Below are positions 22,660 through 37,600 of a stretch of DNA of 64,000 nucleotides, piece by piece; within the stretch, counting starts at the first letter, position 1; each line of letters opens with the position of its first letter. A program made the position numbers and the translations under genes. This DNA is from Sipunculus nudus. Its lineage: Eukaryota > Annelida > Sipuncula > Golfingiida > Sipunculidae. The notes beneath the pieces were generated by a model, which was given only the letters and a program-made list of their open reading frames with translations, ran no database searches and had not been told where the DNA came from. The stretch is taken from positions 51,275,058 through 51,339,057 of the forward strand of contig CM049310.1 of the NCBI GenBank assembly GCA_026874595.1, written 5' to 3'.

Positions 22660-25600
22660 TTTTAAACGTTTTACCAACAGTTCATGCATGTTTTTTGAAC
22701 AGGTTTAAACATTGCATTGTTAAATCTCAAAATTTAATTACATATATATATATCTAATTTTATTATTTGAGGAAACTAGAACTATGGGTAGAGATGTTAT
22801 TACCATGGTCTAAGGAAATCTTTCAGGACTGACTCTCAAATATAACGGAAAAAATACAATGTATGAATAAATATTTAGTGACGCATATATACAATTCTTT
22901 AAGCTATCGTTAAATTGCTTATCGTCCCCATTTTTCATCTTTTCTGATTTCTTAATTTCCTTTGTTTGGATTTTTTTCACAACCAAGAAGGTCATGCAAA
23001 AATTCCCATTTAATATCTCGCTATGACTTCATAAAACAGATGTGATTGTAGAAAAGCACGTATTGACATATTATTTGCATTTCACCAATAGCCCCTCATT
23101 TTCATTTATTTATTTATACATACATTTTACCAGGATGGCCAATTCAGCATGTTCAGCTGTAAGATTGGTAAATTAACATTTATTTTTAACTACGGCCCCT
23201 GAGGATACGCTTACATCAGCAAATTAAATCAAAGCAAAGGACCCGAGCTTCCTTGTTGTGATGACACACACATACATACATACATATATACAAAACGTAT
23301 ATGTATAACCTCAGCGAATAGGTTTTATATGTTTGTTATAAAGCTATTTGTTATCTGCAGCCAGTTTTATGTGTATTTAAAAGATACATGTACGTGTGCC
23401 CCTTATTATTGTAATTAAACGACATGTATCTGCAAAACCAACAAACTTATACAAAATCTACTTGTCTTCTTGGCTTTATCTCATGTGCGGGAGGAATGAG
23501 TACCATTCGGAATAATTTGGATACACATAGATAGCGGGAGGGTATTGTCATTGTGTATACGTAGCTGAACCACCGTTTTTTATTTCGATTATTTTATCTG
23601 TCTGTTTAATGGTATGTAACTGAAACAACATTCTAGTAATTTTGAAATTAAACTGACGTCAGATGGAATGTCAGTTTATTATATTTGAGTCTGAGTGCAT
23701 CCAAGATGGCGGAGGAATGCGCTTTTAAACTGCAATCTACTGTATAGCTGTATAGTCTGTGGTGTTACCTGTTTAGTATGAATGATAAACCGCATTTACG
23801 TGGAACCTCGGTATACATTTATCAAAGGTTTCAGAACTGCCCCATGAGCAAGCGTCACCAATTTCATTTGTTTTTCTTATATTTTACAAAAACTGGCCTG
23901 TGACCCTTGACTGGTATATATTCAGAAAGAAGAAAATATGATCTACATTATATATTGATATGATAGGGAAACGTTTGGTTTTCCAATAACTTGATTTTAT
24001 CTAGATTTTAAAATACATTAATATAAGGTATTTTACGAAAACAATTTGCACCAGCATATCTGTAGGAGATAACTGAGTACCTCTGTTCACCCTACTAAAA
24101 TATGGAGATAAACAATTTTTTACTTGAGGCGTTAAACTTTAAATATTATGATTTTATGATAATGATTGTAGTGAACGTTAATGCCGAAACGGCCGGAGTA
24201 CAGCCTTAATTCACTTTTGTGAATCATTGAAATTTTACGTAACAAAGTAAATTTTCATCTTGGTTTTTTATATAAAATCTTTATATAAAATCACGTTGGT
24301 CTTTAGACCTGCCTGTATCAGCTTGTTCAATTTGAGAATGTCCATAAAGCTTAATCGAACGACATAATGAATTTCTCATCTTTTCCTAAGTTAATTTGAG
24401 ACTCATAATCTGTGACAGATATGCCCCCTTCACTTAACGATCACTTCTATGTTTTTATCTTATATTAATAATAATTATTATATAAATATTGATACCAATA
24501 ATTAATAATAGTAATAATAATTTTAATAATAATGTTAATGCTACTAAAATGGCAGTCTTTAGCAAAATTTTATTTTCAATTTTAAAATCTATTCTAGGTA
24601 TAATCAATTTTAAATTATTTCAATTTTAAATAATTTATAGTCTAATCATACGTCACAAATATTAAACCGCAATAAAACATAAATACATTGCACAGTACCA
24701 TGGTCTTTCTTTTTCAAATAAACTTACTCCGTTGTATTTATCAACTATAACGTAATGTATTAATCCTTTCTAATTATTCATTTGATTATGACGATACGTC
24801 AAAGGAAACCATTCATTATATTGTCTTGTAGTTACTCCTCTATTAATTATAATTGTAATAACAAAAACATATTCCAAATCTCATTCTTTTTCATAAATTA
24901 TAATTGCCTATGAAAAAAATGGATTTTACATAAAATAAACCCAATTCCTGGAGAAATAACATTTTTTTATCTCTTTTTAAATAGAAAACAGGAAGTTGTG
25001 TGATTTGTTAAAAAAACAAACATCTATGAGCACGTTCAACTCGGCAGTGACGTCACACACGGAGAAATCCCCTGTCACTAAACATTCTAGATCTTATCTA
25101 AACCTTAGTATTTCTTACACTGTCAGTCCGATATTTTCAGGAAGGAATAAAAATAACAAGTATTGCTAGATTTAAGTCATTTCTAAATTTTGCCTGTGAT
25201 ATCGCATTTTGCACCAGCCAATCAAATCAGGGCCCAGTCTCTCGATGACATCTACCTGCACAAAACAAACGCACGTGCTATTACGTTTACCTAACCTAAA
25301 GAACTGTGGCAAGTCTCGCATATCACATAACATGACCCAGAGTAGGGCACCAGCATTATTACCTGTGTGCTTATAAAAGCCACTACATGGCCTGCTAGAG
25401 CAAGCTATAGAGCAACTATAGTAGCTCGGGACATACACTTTTTAGAAATATACTCCTTTTCCTTGAGTCTTGTTTTATATTTAAGTATTTGTGCATACAT
25501 GTACATGGGACACATAAATAGGGACATACCTGTTTATTTACCTATACATTATAATGAAAAAAAAACCCTGATCGTTTAAGGTATGATATTTTGCTATAAG

Positions 25601-25970
25601 CATTTCAGCCATGCATGCAAGCTATTGAACATATACAAAAAGGATGTTGTACAATGGTCCCTGGTCTTGGTTGTGTTTGGACAATTAATCATTCATGACT
25701 AGGTTTAAAGTCTGTGTTCATACAAAATTGCAGGGACTACTTTATGATGAGCATATGTGATACACATTTTGTTGGAAAACACTAGATGTTGTTGTTATAT
25801 AAACTACCTTTTTAATTTCCTGCTGATAATTCAATTAAATTTATATTATTTTTAGGTGCCCATTTCCCTACCTTTTGAAAGGGAATATATGTGATTTCTG
25901 GCTTCTTCTGTGGATATATAAATGATGTTAGTGTAGTTTTGTTGTGACAAGTTCTTGCAAGACCTCCCAG
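22660..25970. other. Gene-free spacer, unit 2
   Basis: Counterpart of the unit 1 spacer; nothing further is supported. Confidence 0.6.
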
Positions 25971-26214
25971 AAGGATGTATGATCTTGTTAATCGACAACA
26001 TGTTTGTAATCACAGCAAAGTGAAACTAGGGACTTGTGGGTTAGTTGATAGTTATCATTTAAATGAAACCTTTCTTTGGAAGATATTAAGAAACATGTTT
26101 GAAATCGAGAATAATATATTTGTAATGAAATTAAGCACTAACTATATGTTAAATCAACTGGCAGTTGATTACCTATGGAGGAAGAAACACTTAATGTTAA
26201 TAACCTGAAACGGA

Positions 26215-26985
26215 AAAAGTCGAAGATATAGATGATATTCCTAGCGAGATAATCAAATGTAGAAACATCATACGGTACATTTTCAAATTTATTAGGTTTT
26301 GTTTACGTTTAAGTAACCTGATGCAGGTAAAGATTGCATTAAACCTTTTAATCATATAAGGACTAGTCCATTGTCATGTATCGGGAAGGTCTATAGTTCG
26401 GTAATAGAGAGAAGAATTGTAAATTACTGTGAAGCTTTCTTACTGATCGAAGATGAAAAAAATGGTTTTTGAAGTGGTCGGTCTTGCATTGTTCAGATAT
26501 TTATATGAAGTAATATAATAAAAAAATCGGAAGCAGACGACGAGGAAACGTTTGTTGCAATGATAGACATGGAAAAGGCTTTTGACTGGATAAAAAAAAC
26601 TAAGCATTTATATCGTTTAATAGAGTACAATATTGATGGCAAGATCTAAAATGCTATAAAATCTATGTGTAAGGAAAAAGCATATGTCCATATAAATGTA
26701 TATATGAAAACTGAATGGTTCGATATGTCTAGAGGAGTAAGACAAGGGGCCCTATGTCACCTACATTGTTCGATATATTTGTTAATTCCTTCGTAGATCA
26801 CTTTGAACTTTTGAATATTGGCATAAAAATCAATATCAAAACAGTGTGCATGTTATTATACGCTGACGATATGGTACTCTTAGCTAAGTCAGCAGGAGAG
26901 TTACAGACCTTGATTTTTGCTATGGAACACTAGTGTAATCACTATAAATTAAAGGTAAACATTTTAAAAACTAGACACCTATAGG
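26215..26985 (+). mobile_element. Dead non-LTR retrotransposon fragment, unit 2
   Basis: Same fragment with the same disabling stops and frameshifts as unit 1; YADDMVLL lies near 26866. Confidence 0.8.
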
Positions 26986-27089
26986 GCGAACGCTTGCCGG
27001 AAGGGGATATGTGGACATGAAGAGGTTAAAGGGACTTAGGCTTTAAGGTGGAAGTCATCAAATCTTCTTATGGAAAACAAGTGGTTGCG

Positions 27090-28550
27090 GCAATAACTGA
27101 ACAAGGACTGAGATGGCTATGAATATTTTTGACAAAGATAATAGGAAAAAACGATTTCGAGGTTTTTCAATGACCTTGACCATTGATCTTTTTAAATAAT
27201 ACACCTACAGCTTCAAGAATACGTTCCGATATACAACATATGTAAGTTACAAAGTGATTTCTGTTAAACTGTGCCCTGTAGAATGCTTAATGAAAGACAC
27301 AAGAACTAGAAAGAAGGCAAACTTGAAGACAAACAGACAGACATACTGACAAAGTAACACATCTGAGATAACAGATGACTAGATAATCTTATGCTGAAGG
27401 TTTAGAAGAACAGAATGAGCTTTAGTTTATGTAGGTAAAATTTATATTATTGGAGATATAGTCAAAAAATATATGTTGTGGTGTTAATATTGCAGCGCCT
27501 CCTATCGGCCATATTCTAAAACTGAAAAAAAAAACAATTTCGAGATATTAATATAGGACATAAGATATATCAGTTTCAATAGATTCTTGCATACTTGTGG
27601 CGTCTAGGGTATCACCAAGTAGTATCTCGAAATATCTCGTTTGACGAGAAATTGTGCGGGATATTGCGAGACTTATAATAAACCCTTTTAGTTCTAATTG
27701 ACATCTACCTAATCCAAAAACTAGATCTCTGTAGCTTTAAAACTGACAAAGTAAGAAATATAAGTCCCTTAATTTTCGAATATCATGAGATTTTCCCAAA
27801 AATGAGTCGCCATGGTAACGGCAGATTCGGGTCATCTACATATCAGAAAAAAAGCCATGGAATCACAAACAAAATGAGGTGTGGTTAAGGTTGATATGAC
27901 CAGTTTTGACAGAGATATAAGGAAATAACAATTTAAAGGATTTTTGATGACCTTGGCCTTGACCTTTGACAGTTTTTTTTCCCAAAACGCAAAATATTCA
28001 ATATTTAGATGTTAAATACTTAACTGATAGATTTCAAAAGCCATTGGCCTTTTTCCAAAACGCAAAATATTCAATATTTAGATGTTAAATACTTAACTGA
28101 TAGATTTCAAAAGCCATTGCTTGAAAATTGTGACCTGTAGTGTGTAATAGGTCAGACAGATCAACAAAATTAACAACAACTGACAAACAGACAGGTATTC
28201 TGATATAAGTGACGCAAGGTCAACAAAGGTTGATCATACCATGATATGGGGAATTGAAAAACGAACAAAATGAGGTAAAAATGAGGTTGATGCGACAATT
28301 TTTTAAAATTATGACAAATTATGAGGAAATAAGGTTTCGTGGTTTTTTTTATAGCCTTGTTCTGGACCTTTTACCTATTTTGACCAAAAACAATAGGGCA
28401 CCTAGAATTTTGGTTGTCCATCATCCCTGAAACTTTCAAGGTGAAATTGTGGCCAGGAGAGTAAGCCTTATAAATCACTAATACTCTGCTAGTTTCATAT
28501 CATTTACAGAAGCAGGTATTCCATCTTTCAAATGTTTGTTAGGTTTTGAA
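27090..28550. repeat. Imperfect tandem dispersed repeats, unit 2
   Basis: Counterpart of 7890-9340, including the 73-bp-period internal duplication and a 16-bp deletion near 28166. Confidence 0.5.
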
Positions 28551-28640
28551 TTTCTTTTGTCGAGACTTTGATTTATGTAAATAAAATGAAAAAATTTCAC
28601 AGATCTTGGTTCCGATATGTATCTTCTTTCTCTCTCTCTG

Positions 28641-28683
<43 letters not shown>

Positions 28684-28930
28684 GAAAGATTGTCCAGTAG
28701 ATTCATTACAGGGATATATTGGGGGAGAGGTGCAAAACGTAGTAATGGACAGGCGTGGTTAATCGATTCCCCCGCTCTGTGGATGCAAAGTTACTCCTCA
28801 ATGCCACCATGGGTGGTTATAGGACTGCCCAAATACCAGGAGAGGAGGAATTGTATATTCCACTATACTTGAGCAATTAATATAGTATCATTCACTTAAT
28901 ATGAACGAGGTTAAAAATTCAAATGCGTGC

Positions 28931-28936
28931 TTTATT
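28931..28936 (-). terminator. Poly(A) signal of P2
   Basis: AATAAA on the minus strand about 40 bp after the stop, same context as in P1. Confidence 0.7.
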
Positions 28937-28976
28937 TTAAATGATACTTTGGCCCCAACCGGGCTTGCAGAAAGTC

Positions 28977-30930
28977 TCAGCGGAGGTTCTCAACTTCCTT
29001 GAAGATGTCGTCGATGTTCTCTCTTTCCATCTCCTCTCGCACTGGGTGCTTGTCCAGGATCTTGTGCACTTCTGCAAATAGAAAGTAATGTTATATAGTT
29101 CATTGCAAAGTCCCATTTAATCGCAGTACAAAAGTCCGGAGAAATGTAAGCTACATTTATTTTGTCCCATTCATGTTTTTGACCGCATGTGAAGTCAGGT
29201 GTACCCCGGAACAGTGTCCATTTACATGGTTATGCCAAAATTTGTTCTTGAAAAGAGTTTTATACCCCATGATTAAAAATCTCCATCACTCCATGTAACT
29301 CCTGCATATGTCTAAAAAATTTCAAGGTTGATAATTCATTTATATTTGCACAAACAAATTTCTGGCCCGCATATTTTATATGTATCGATCTTCCTTGCAA
29401 CCTTTTCTTGTCCCCTGACTGCTATTTCGTAAGGTTTTATACATATCCATAGAATAGAAGGAAATCTCCAGAACGAAGGGTATTCCAGACAAATGACACT
29501 GGGCGAGTTCCTGTAACCAAGATTTGTGTGCTAACTTTTGGTTTTATTCTAAAATCTATAACTACGAGAGACGGCACGTGTAATCTGTTATAAGTTTCAC
29601 CTCCTCAAACTACTGATACGGATTTCACACTCTTTTAAATATACGAATGAAATAATTTCCTAAGTTACATTATTAATTCAGACATGAATCAGATCCATGA
29701 TTATTCTTATGTTAATTTGGATCACAGAAACACTCATATCGTAATTAGAATGAATAGAGAATCATATTTATCTAATATATTATGTTCAAATGCATAATGT
29801 AGGAATGTATAACTTTATATTATTACTTTTGACATAGAATGATGTTACATTATGTTCAAAATGAAGGTTAGGTACATGCCTTTTCTAACTTCTAATACTT
29901 CTTGGTCGTCCATGTCGTGCAGGGCTTCCAGCAGTTGCGAGTAGTCATCCAACGATCTTTTGGCCAGACCCAAAGTTTTCTTAAGGTAATCCACAAGACT
30001 GGATACCATGGCTGATATGGACCTGTTATTAAAATTGACATTTCTATTTAAAATTAGCTTTTATCTCACCAAATATGGAAGACATTGACATAGACCTCCG
30101 TGTGAAAAACTTCGTACCAACGGTTTTACAGACATATTGACCCCCACATGTTCTTTATGTGCATTAGGCTGCGGTGGTTTACACCATTAAGCATTAATGA
30201 TGAATCAATACCGCAATCTCGTCTAAATTATTCAAAATTTATTCATTAGCGGTTACGCTGGTGTCTATTTGTTTTCTTTCTCACACTTTATAGGATTGCG
30301 CTGAAAATTCTAAACCGAACAGGATTAATTTTACATGGGCCTAAAAAAGCTGCTCCGGATGAAGAGACGAATCTACAATAATAATTATAAAAATTGTAAT
30401 ATAGATTAGTGTGAAAAACAAGTATTCTATTAGATACTGAAGACCGCTTTGTTATCATTAAAGTATAGTAAAAGAAATACGTTTGATCAGGGAGGGTTAA
30501 GATAGCGTTAAATTATATAGCCTAATGTCCTTACTGCAATTTGACTTCAAAGTCAAATGTTGTGGGCGGACGTCGAAGGAAACTGACAGTGATGCTTGCA
30601 TCAAAGTGTCCTTTCGTAGCCATACCCAGTTTTACATCAAAGTAGATTCTTCTGATGTCAACTAAACCGTCAAGACCAAGGGACGCGATCTTCTGCGAAA
30701 TCATGGTTCCGAAGCGATTGGCCAGTTTCACTCCTTCCAAGACACCATTTGCGGCGTCTAAAGATTTCCTTTAACATGCCACCAAATACACGATGTATAA
30801 CATGTCCAATTGTGGTGCGTATTCAGAAACGTATAAAAATTTGAAACTGTGCAGCTATTGCTAAATCTACGTTTCCAACATTTATATTTTCACCACTTCA
30901 GTAAAGTGATGCAAAATGTATATTCTGGAG

Positions 30931-30974
<44 letters not shown>

Positions 30975-31697
30975 GCTACATTATTTCATTGAATTAGTAT
31001 AAGTTACCAAGTGAACCGAATACGGTATGCTTATATCAGCCAACTTAATTTGTTTATGATCGAAAACTGTCCTTTTTGTTTGAGATATTGCCGAAATATT
31101 TTGTCGGTCCACTTGGCTACCGGACCATTTTGTATCGGTCCAGAGATCCTTAACCAATCTGTATAGGACTGTGTCATCTTGTTGAATCATCCGATTCAAG
31201 AAAATCTATGCATATAAATATTATATCTAAACTGGTATTACTTTTTCATTTTATTCTTAACGAATGATTTCTATTGCATTTAATATTTAAAAAGGCCAAA
31301 AAGGGGCAGCAACGTCTATATATGAGTAAATCTTCTACATTTTGGGATACACATTCTGAATTATAATGGAAATGCATGATTATTTAACTCAATGTTGTAA
31401 AACTATATAAATTGGGTAGTGCCATGATAATAAATTAAGATACATCTAGTTTTAATAGTGTATTAAATGCATATTTTATTTCACCAACCTGGACTTGTCC
31501 ACGACGAACTTAGCAGCAGAGAGAGCGGCATTAGCATGGTCCAAAGTTACTTTGGACTTATCCACCACCACCTGTGCTGCCTGGAGGATAGCAACTGCTG
31601 CATCGAGGAAACCTTTACTATTATCAACCACCTTTTGAGCAACAGTCAAAGCCGTATTTGCCGCATGAAGGGTAATCTTACTGGCTTCCACGATCGC
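28977..31697 (-). CDS. P2 exons 8-11: helical repeat tail and terminus, intact
   Basis: Exons 31697-31489, 30768-30535, 30022-29880 and 29071-28977. Exon 10 is 143 bp, so SISAMVSSLVDYLKKT continues as LGLAKRSLDDYSQLLEALHD. It ends at AAAAG followed by GCATGT, a GC donor whose phase (1) is the only one compatible with exon 11. The tail is charged and helical, with no Cys and no membrane segment or GPI-type end. Confidence 0.78.
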
Positions 31698-34600
31698 CTG
31701 CAGACCCTAGATGAGTTAATACGGAAAGTGATTTTGCATTATTATATGAATATATTGACTTTAAGACGAGCTTTGAAGAAGAATCCTCTAAGCTTCAGCC
31801 TGTTACGTTCTGCCTTGTGCTGCCAATCACTGGATACACTAGCTACAGGATGTACCGCTTGACCCCCAGTGTGCAAACGCTACGGGGGAGTACGATGAGA
31901 ATTCACCTAACGGATCGTTGGACAGTGCCGTTCGAATAAATTCTGGCACATATTCCTTGGGTAGCGTGAAGACCTCAAATACACCCTATAAAATTATCAA
32001 ATACCGGTAATCATATTGCATTTGGACCAACATAACTGCCGAAAGAACAGTATGTCCTAATGCATGGGCATTCTGCAGAGGTCCCGGCGGAGAAGATTTT
32101 TGCTAGTATATTTTATGCAGATTAATGATTAATAAAGTTTATAGTATTTACATACGTCAAGGAGGACCAACAGAATTCGCTTAGTTTTAAGGATTCTAAT
32201 TCATATTTACAAGCTTTTATTGATTAGCGATCCGGCAAACAAAAGGCTAAAACACTTACTGTATTACCATATCCACATAATATGAAGGTCTTAATAAAAT
32301 TGTTTAGATTACGTATGAACAGCTGGGCATTGACAATACCACAGACCGTGTGTGTTTGTTTGTGTGTGTTTGCGGGTGTCCATTGTTATAAAAGATTTCT
32401 CACCTTCAATCCGGCAAGGCACAATTGTCTTGCGACCCATATGGGTGCGCACTTGATTTCACCTGGAAGACGTGAAATAATAGTAATAATAATAATAATA
32501 ATAATAATAGGGTCTCGTAATCAATTTGACTCTCAAGACTAAAGAAACCCCTGATCGATAACAATTCAATTTTGTGTCATTCTCCTTGACGGCTTACTTT
32601 TCTGTTTTTGCTGGAGTCACAAAAGATGGACTTTTTCCAATCTCTTTTATTTTCTAAAACGTCTTGTGTTAAGTATTTCATTCTATTTAATCGCACATTC
32701 CTTTTTTCATTCTGACGTTTGATAAATATCTGAGTGGTATTGCGCAATTACTGATGACTGAAACTTACCAGATTTTTCAGGGATAATAAAACGACGTACC
32801 TGCAGGTTTTATATAGTTGAGAAGGCAATGATCTTTTGGGTAGGACCATACTTTTTTGGAGCTAGACATTGTTTTTTAGGGTTATAGTTAATCATAAACT
32901 ATACCAGTCTGTTGCAAACAGTCCCGCTCTGAAGTTACTTGTACACATCCAGCCAAAAAGTATAGTTAAAGGTACTGTATGACCTTTGAGCAGGTTTACC
33001 GATGGCCGTGATTATGAAATTTGCCTTAGGCATTATACTTGCTAATCAAGGCGCTAGGCCATATATAAGGGTAAACTAAAGAATAGCAGTCATTTAGACA
33101 TAAACATGAATATCTGATAATACATTTAAGGTCGTGTTGATGATAGAAACTTCAACTGCTGGTTCTGTTTGGTCTTCTTTTTCTCAACGAAATGAGTTCG
33201 CCGCTCGGATATGGCAAAATTCCAATGAATGTGGATTCGAATTCATTAACACGCATAAACGTGAGACATAGCCCGTAATTGCTAAGGCGTTAATATATAT
33301 GAATATGATGGACGTCAAAATGGTTTTTCGAATATTCAACTAAAAGTTTTGTTCAGTACTATGACTGAGTCGGGCTCTGACTGTAACATATGTAAGAAAT
33401 GTTACTCGTGACCATGACAAGTGAAGGGCATGAGATCTATTGTTTTTCCTAGCCCTTCAAAAATATAAAACTAATACCCTCAAATAGGCTTAATTTCCTT
33501 CATGCAACAAATAGTTGCCACAGACCTTTCCTTACGGCATCAGACTTACGTCCAAACTCGTTGGGATTCCATCCTCTCCTTACACGTTTTTTAAGGAAAA
33601 ACTGCTGCGCCTGACTGTCATCCATAAAGGCATTGGCATCTCTTCCTGCAAAGTGTCGGTATACGATTATTTTTAAAGTCTATATCAGGGCATATTACTT
33701 TCCAAATCTAGTTGACGATGCATGTATTATGCTAAGAATCCGGTAACATACACACACTGTGTGAATGTCATGATAATTTAACTGAAACAAATAGTAAACG
33801 CATATATAGGCAGTGTGGGCCATAAAATGATCCTCTAATTTTCAACCCAACATACAAGCGGGCCAAATAATAAAGGCCCATCTCATCGTTGCACAAGTTA
33901 ACATTTATACACGAATCAAGCAAAATATAGCAAAACAAGAAAAATAAGTACACAAGTAATACTAGATATAACCTGACACGAAGAATGACGGACATAAAAA
34001 TATCGCGATAAATAGAAAGTAGATGGGTGGGTCACCGGGGGGACGGCTCTTCCTGAATAGCTACGGGTTGCTAGGTCTGCACGATTTCAGTTCTAAGCCT
34101 TAACATTAATATAGTTCTTTAATTTACATATAAAATTTCATATCATCAGAACTTCAGAAAGACTATGGATTTTCCCAGTTTCGGACTGTTTCATATGGGT
34201 TAGCAAGTTTTAATGTAGCAACGTGCCATTAAATGAGATTTGTGATTTGTACTTACTTCGTCGGCAGGTAGGACAGTTACTCTCCTTCCTTTTGAGTGTG
34301 TTCACTGCTGAATCAAATTTGGATTTCGCAGCGTTCACAGCGTTCTTCTTCGATTCAAGTGTCCGTATTGCATCGTCAAATTTTGTCTTCTCACTGTTTA
34401 CTTTGCTTTTGGCGGATTCAAGTGAATAGATAGCTTGATCAAATTGAGATTTAGCTCCGTTTACTTTTGTCTGGGCATCTGTGAGTTTATTCACTGCCGA
34501 GTCAAATGCTTTATTTGCTGACATCACCTTTGCCTGCGCATCACCTATTGCTGCATCAGCTGCTTTTCTATAATTATCAAGTGATTCCTTTACCTTAGTG

Positions 34601-37600
34601 TGCAGCTCCTGGAACAACTGCTGACGGAATTCTCCCGTGACTTGGAACTCTGCCTTCTTCAGATCTGCATATTGCGCCCGCATATCTAATGCGGCATCAA
34701 AGAGGCCAAGGAATTTGCCCTCCATTTTAAAGTGAGCACCTTTTGTGTCAATGGTGAGATTGCCGTATCTAGACATGCCGAGGACCTGAAGGTCACCCTC
34801 AACCATGATAGCAGCTTGCTTGGCCTTCCAACGGAGATCTACATATACACGTGGTCCAAGTCCACGTGAACCAGAAAGCTGAATCAATCCATTCCCGATG
34901 TTAAAGGGTGACACACGAACATCAACAAAAATACCGTTAGTATCTAGAGCAATATCAGCATCTAATCTGAAAAACAAAATTTCCAGCGTTCCCTTTAGGA
35001 ACAGGCCTTGAGGGATTGAGACTCCATTCGGTAAAGTCCTCCGGACAAATGAGTAGGATGCGTTAACACCGTTAGGAAATCCCATATCTGAAATCTCTTT
35101 TGGTATAGAAACAGAAGCAGCAAATGCCTTTAACATACCACTGATCGTCAGTGTGTTTATATTCCCTAAGAAGTAGTTGTTTATTGGGTTAACTCGGTCA
35201 ATACCAAAGTACGCCTTAGCTTCTATGGGAGTAGCATCTGGGTTGTCTAATAAACCAATGCGCACGTTTGCACCCATTTCCAATGCTGTCACACCCAAAG
35301 GATCAGGAAGTACGGCAATGCTAAAATGCATATCGCCAACACTAAGTATAGGGAAACCAAAAGGTTTTTCCCACATTCCCTGTGAATACATCGTCAACTG
35401 TATGCCACTCTGAGAGAAACCAAATGACCCAGTGAAAGTAAGAGGTGGATTGTTCAAGACAAGAGTCCCTTTAAGAGACACTGCGTTGCTTGAAGGACCA
35501 AGTTCAACTGCAAACCCAACATCCTCAATAGCAGCACCTGCGATCAGATTGATACGGCTAGGGATAGTGGCAGAGAGTTTGATGCTATTAGGCTGAAGTT
35601 TTCCCCCAAGGACAAATGTCGCATTTTCTCCTAAGATTCTTTTGCTTATTCTGCATAAATTGTCACAGGGATCGGGGAATGCAAAAACTCCTGCAAACTC
35701 AATACCTTTTGTTATTTTAATCTCTTTCAGGCCATCAGATGTAAAATGCATGTGCTCCGCACTTTTTGGGACTGATCCTGATGACATGATTAAAGAGGGT
35801 TTAATGTTATCTAAGATGTGTATTCCTGGGATTTTGCCCAGGTCAACTTTTCCAGCCGTCATTTTCTTGACAATATCAATGATACTCACTTCTCCCATGA
35901 CAAGCCCAGCTGCAACAACATTTGTGCCACCGACGTTACCCATTACAAGCTCAACTCTATTGGCTGTCCACCCACCTATTTGTGCTGAACCTGCCAGGTT
36001 AAGAACTTTATCAGTTCCCAAATAAATTTTCATGTATGGATTTCTAACTGAAAAAGTGGACATTCCAATACTTTTTATGACAGACTCAAGAGGACCTGAA
36101 GGAAGAAATGAGAGAGCAAACTTTTCAATCAGTTTCCCGACCGGTATGTTGAATTTGGGACTTGCCTCGGCTATGAATGCCTTCTCACCAACTGGTTTAG
36201 ATATTGTCAAGGGGATGCTCATGTCGCCTATATTCCAAACTGATGACATGTCAACTCCGAAATCGGTGCCTGCCCCTGATACCGTAACATGGAAGGTCAT
36301 TTCGACAGATGACAGTACTATAGCATTAGGGATAATGGTTATTGGGCCTGGGGATCTTACCGGGATGGAGACAGATTTATTTTGGGCATTCAACAATATG
36401 TCTACGATTTCCCAGTTAAAGATGGCATCTAGATCCAAGCCACTTGGAAGATTCATGTTTGCGAGATGTTGTTTAAATTTAGAGAATACATCATTCAGCT
36501 TCAAACCGCCTCCTTGTTGGAGTTTGAAGGTTAAATGTTTAGGATTGACCAGGCGGATACTGACCGTATGTATTTCTCCTGCAGCACTTGCGTCAAATTG
36601 GATAGTTGTCCCATTTACAATCTCTCCCATTCCATCAAGGGTTGCGTCAGGATAATCAAGGGCAGGCGTCAAAAGGTTCTTATTTGCATACCTGAAGCAG
36701 AATCCACTAAGAGACATAGTGTCAAATAAAGGGACCACTGAGATATCAACATCGGTGATTTCTTGAACCACTTCAGGCAACGACAGGGTTTTCGAGCTGA
36801 CACCTGCAACATCAAAGTAGGTCACCCAACCTTGCGTCGTTTTCTTTTTGGTAAGTGTAATAAAAACCTGTGGATCACCGAGCTTTGTTGATGGGACAGC
36901 AAAACTAAAGCGGATTACCTTGGAGGTGTTTGAGAATTCGCCCACCATATTGACATTAGAAAGCTGGACATTGCCAATCTTTAGAGCCTGCAGGGCTGAG
37001 GAAAGTTGACTGCCACCTAAGAATGGGCTATTAGCAAGCTGTGCGATAGAGGCACTGCTGGCAACTAGGGCCCCATTTAAAACGAAAACCTTGGTTTGGT
37101 CGATTGATGCGGTGAATGAATATTTGTTTGGGCCAAATGTTACTACACCTGAAGATATCAAGGTGTAGGACTTGTCGGCTCCGTTATATGTTATAACTAG
37201 AGTAGTGCCTGGGTCTACCTGGAGGGCTTCATCGACGAGAGCGTACTTGTTGTCATTCTGCATGGACATAGTTACCTCTTTATCGCATACATCCAAGTCC
37301 ACTCCAGTTATATGCGTGTTGCTTGGTATTACCTCTTTGGCACATAGACTCAATGGACTGTCTGCTCCAAAGGCTTTTGCTACAGCCACTTGAGGTGTGA
37401 AGCATTTCGGAGGTTTTTGGGCAAAGTTGTAGTCGCAGTCATTCGTGGAGTTCACGACGATGGAACATTTGTCTGTTATTTTGTACTCGCCAAGCAGGAG
37501 CTCCTTAAGATCACTTGTTAAGGTCGAAAAAATATCTTCAACTGTAGGGAGATTCAGAACTGAAAGATAAATTATAAATAATTTTACATAAGATTGTAGA

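Noticed and set aside
36150-36230. Gene conversion between P2 and P3 from shared differences against P1 (PVGEKAF, TISK)
   Set aside because: Simple derived changes in P1 explain the pattern equally well.
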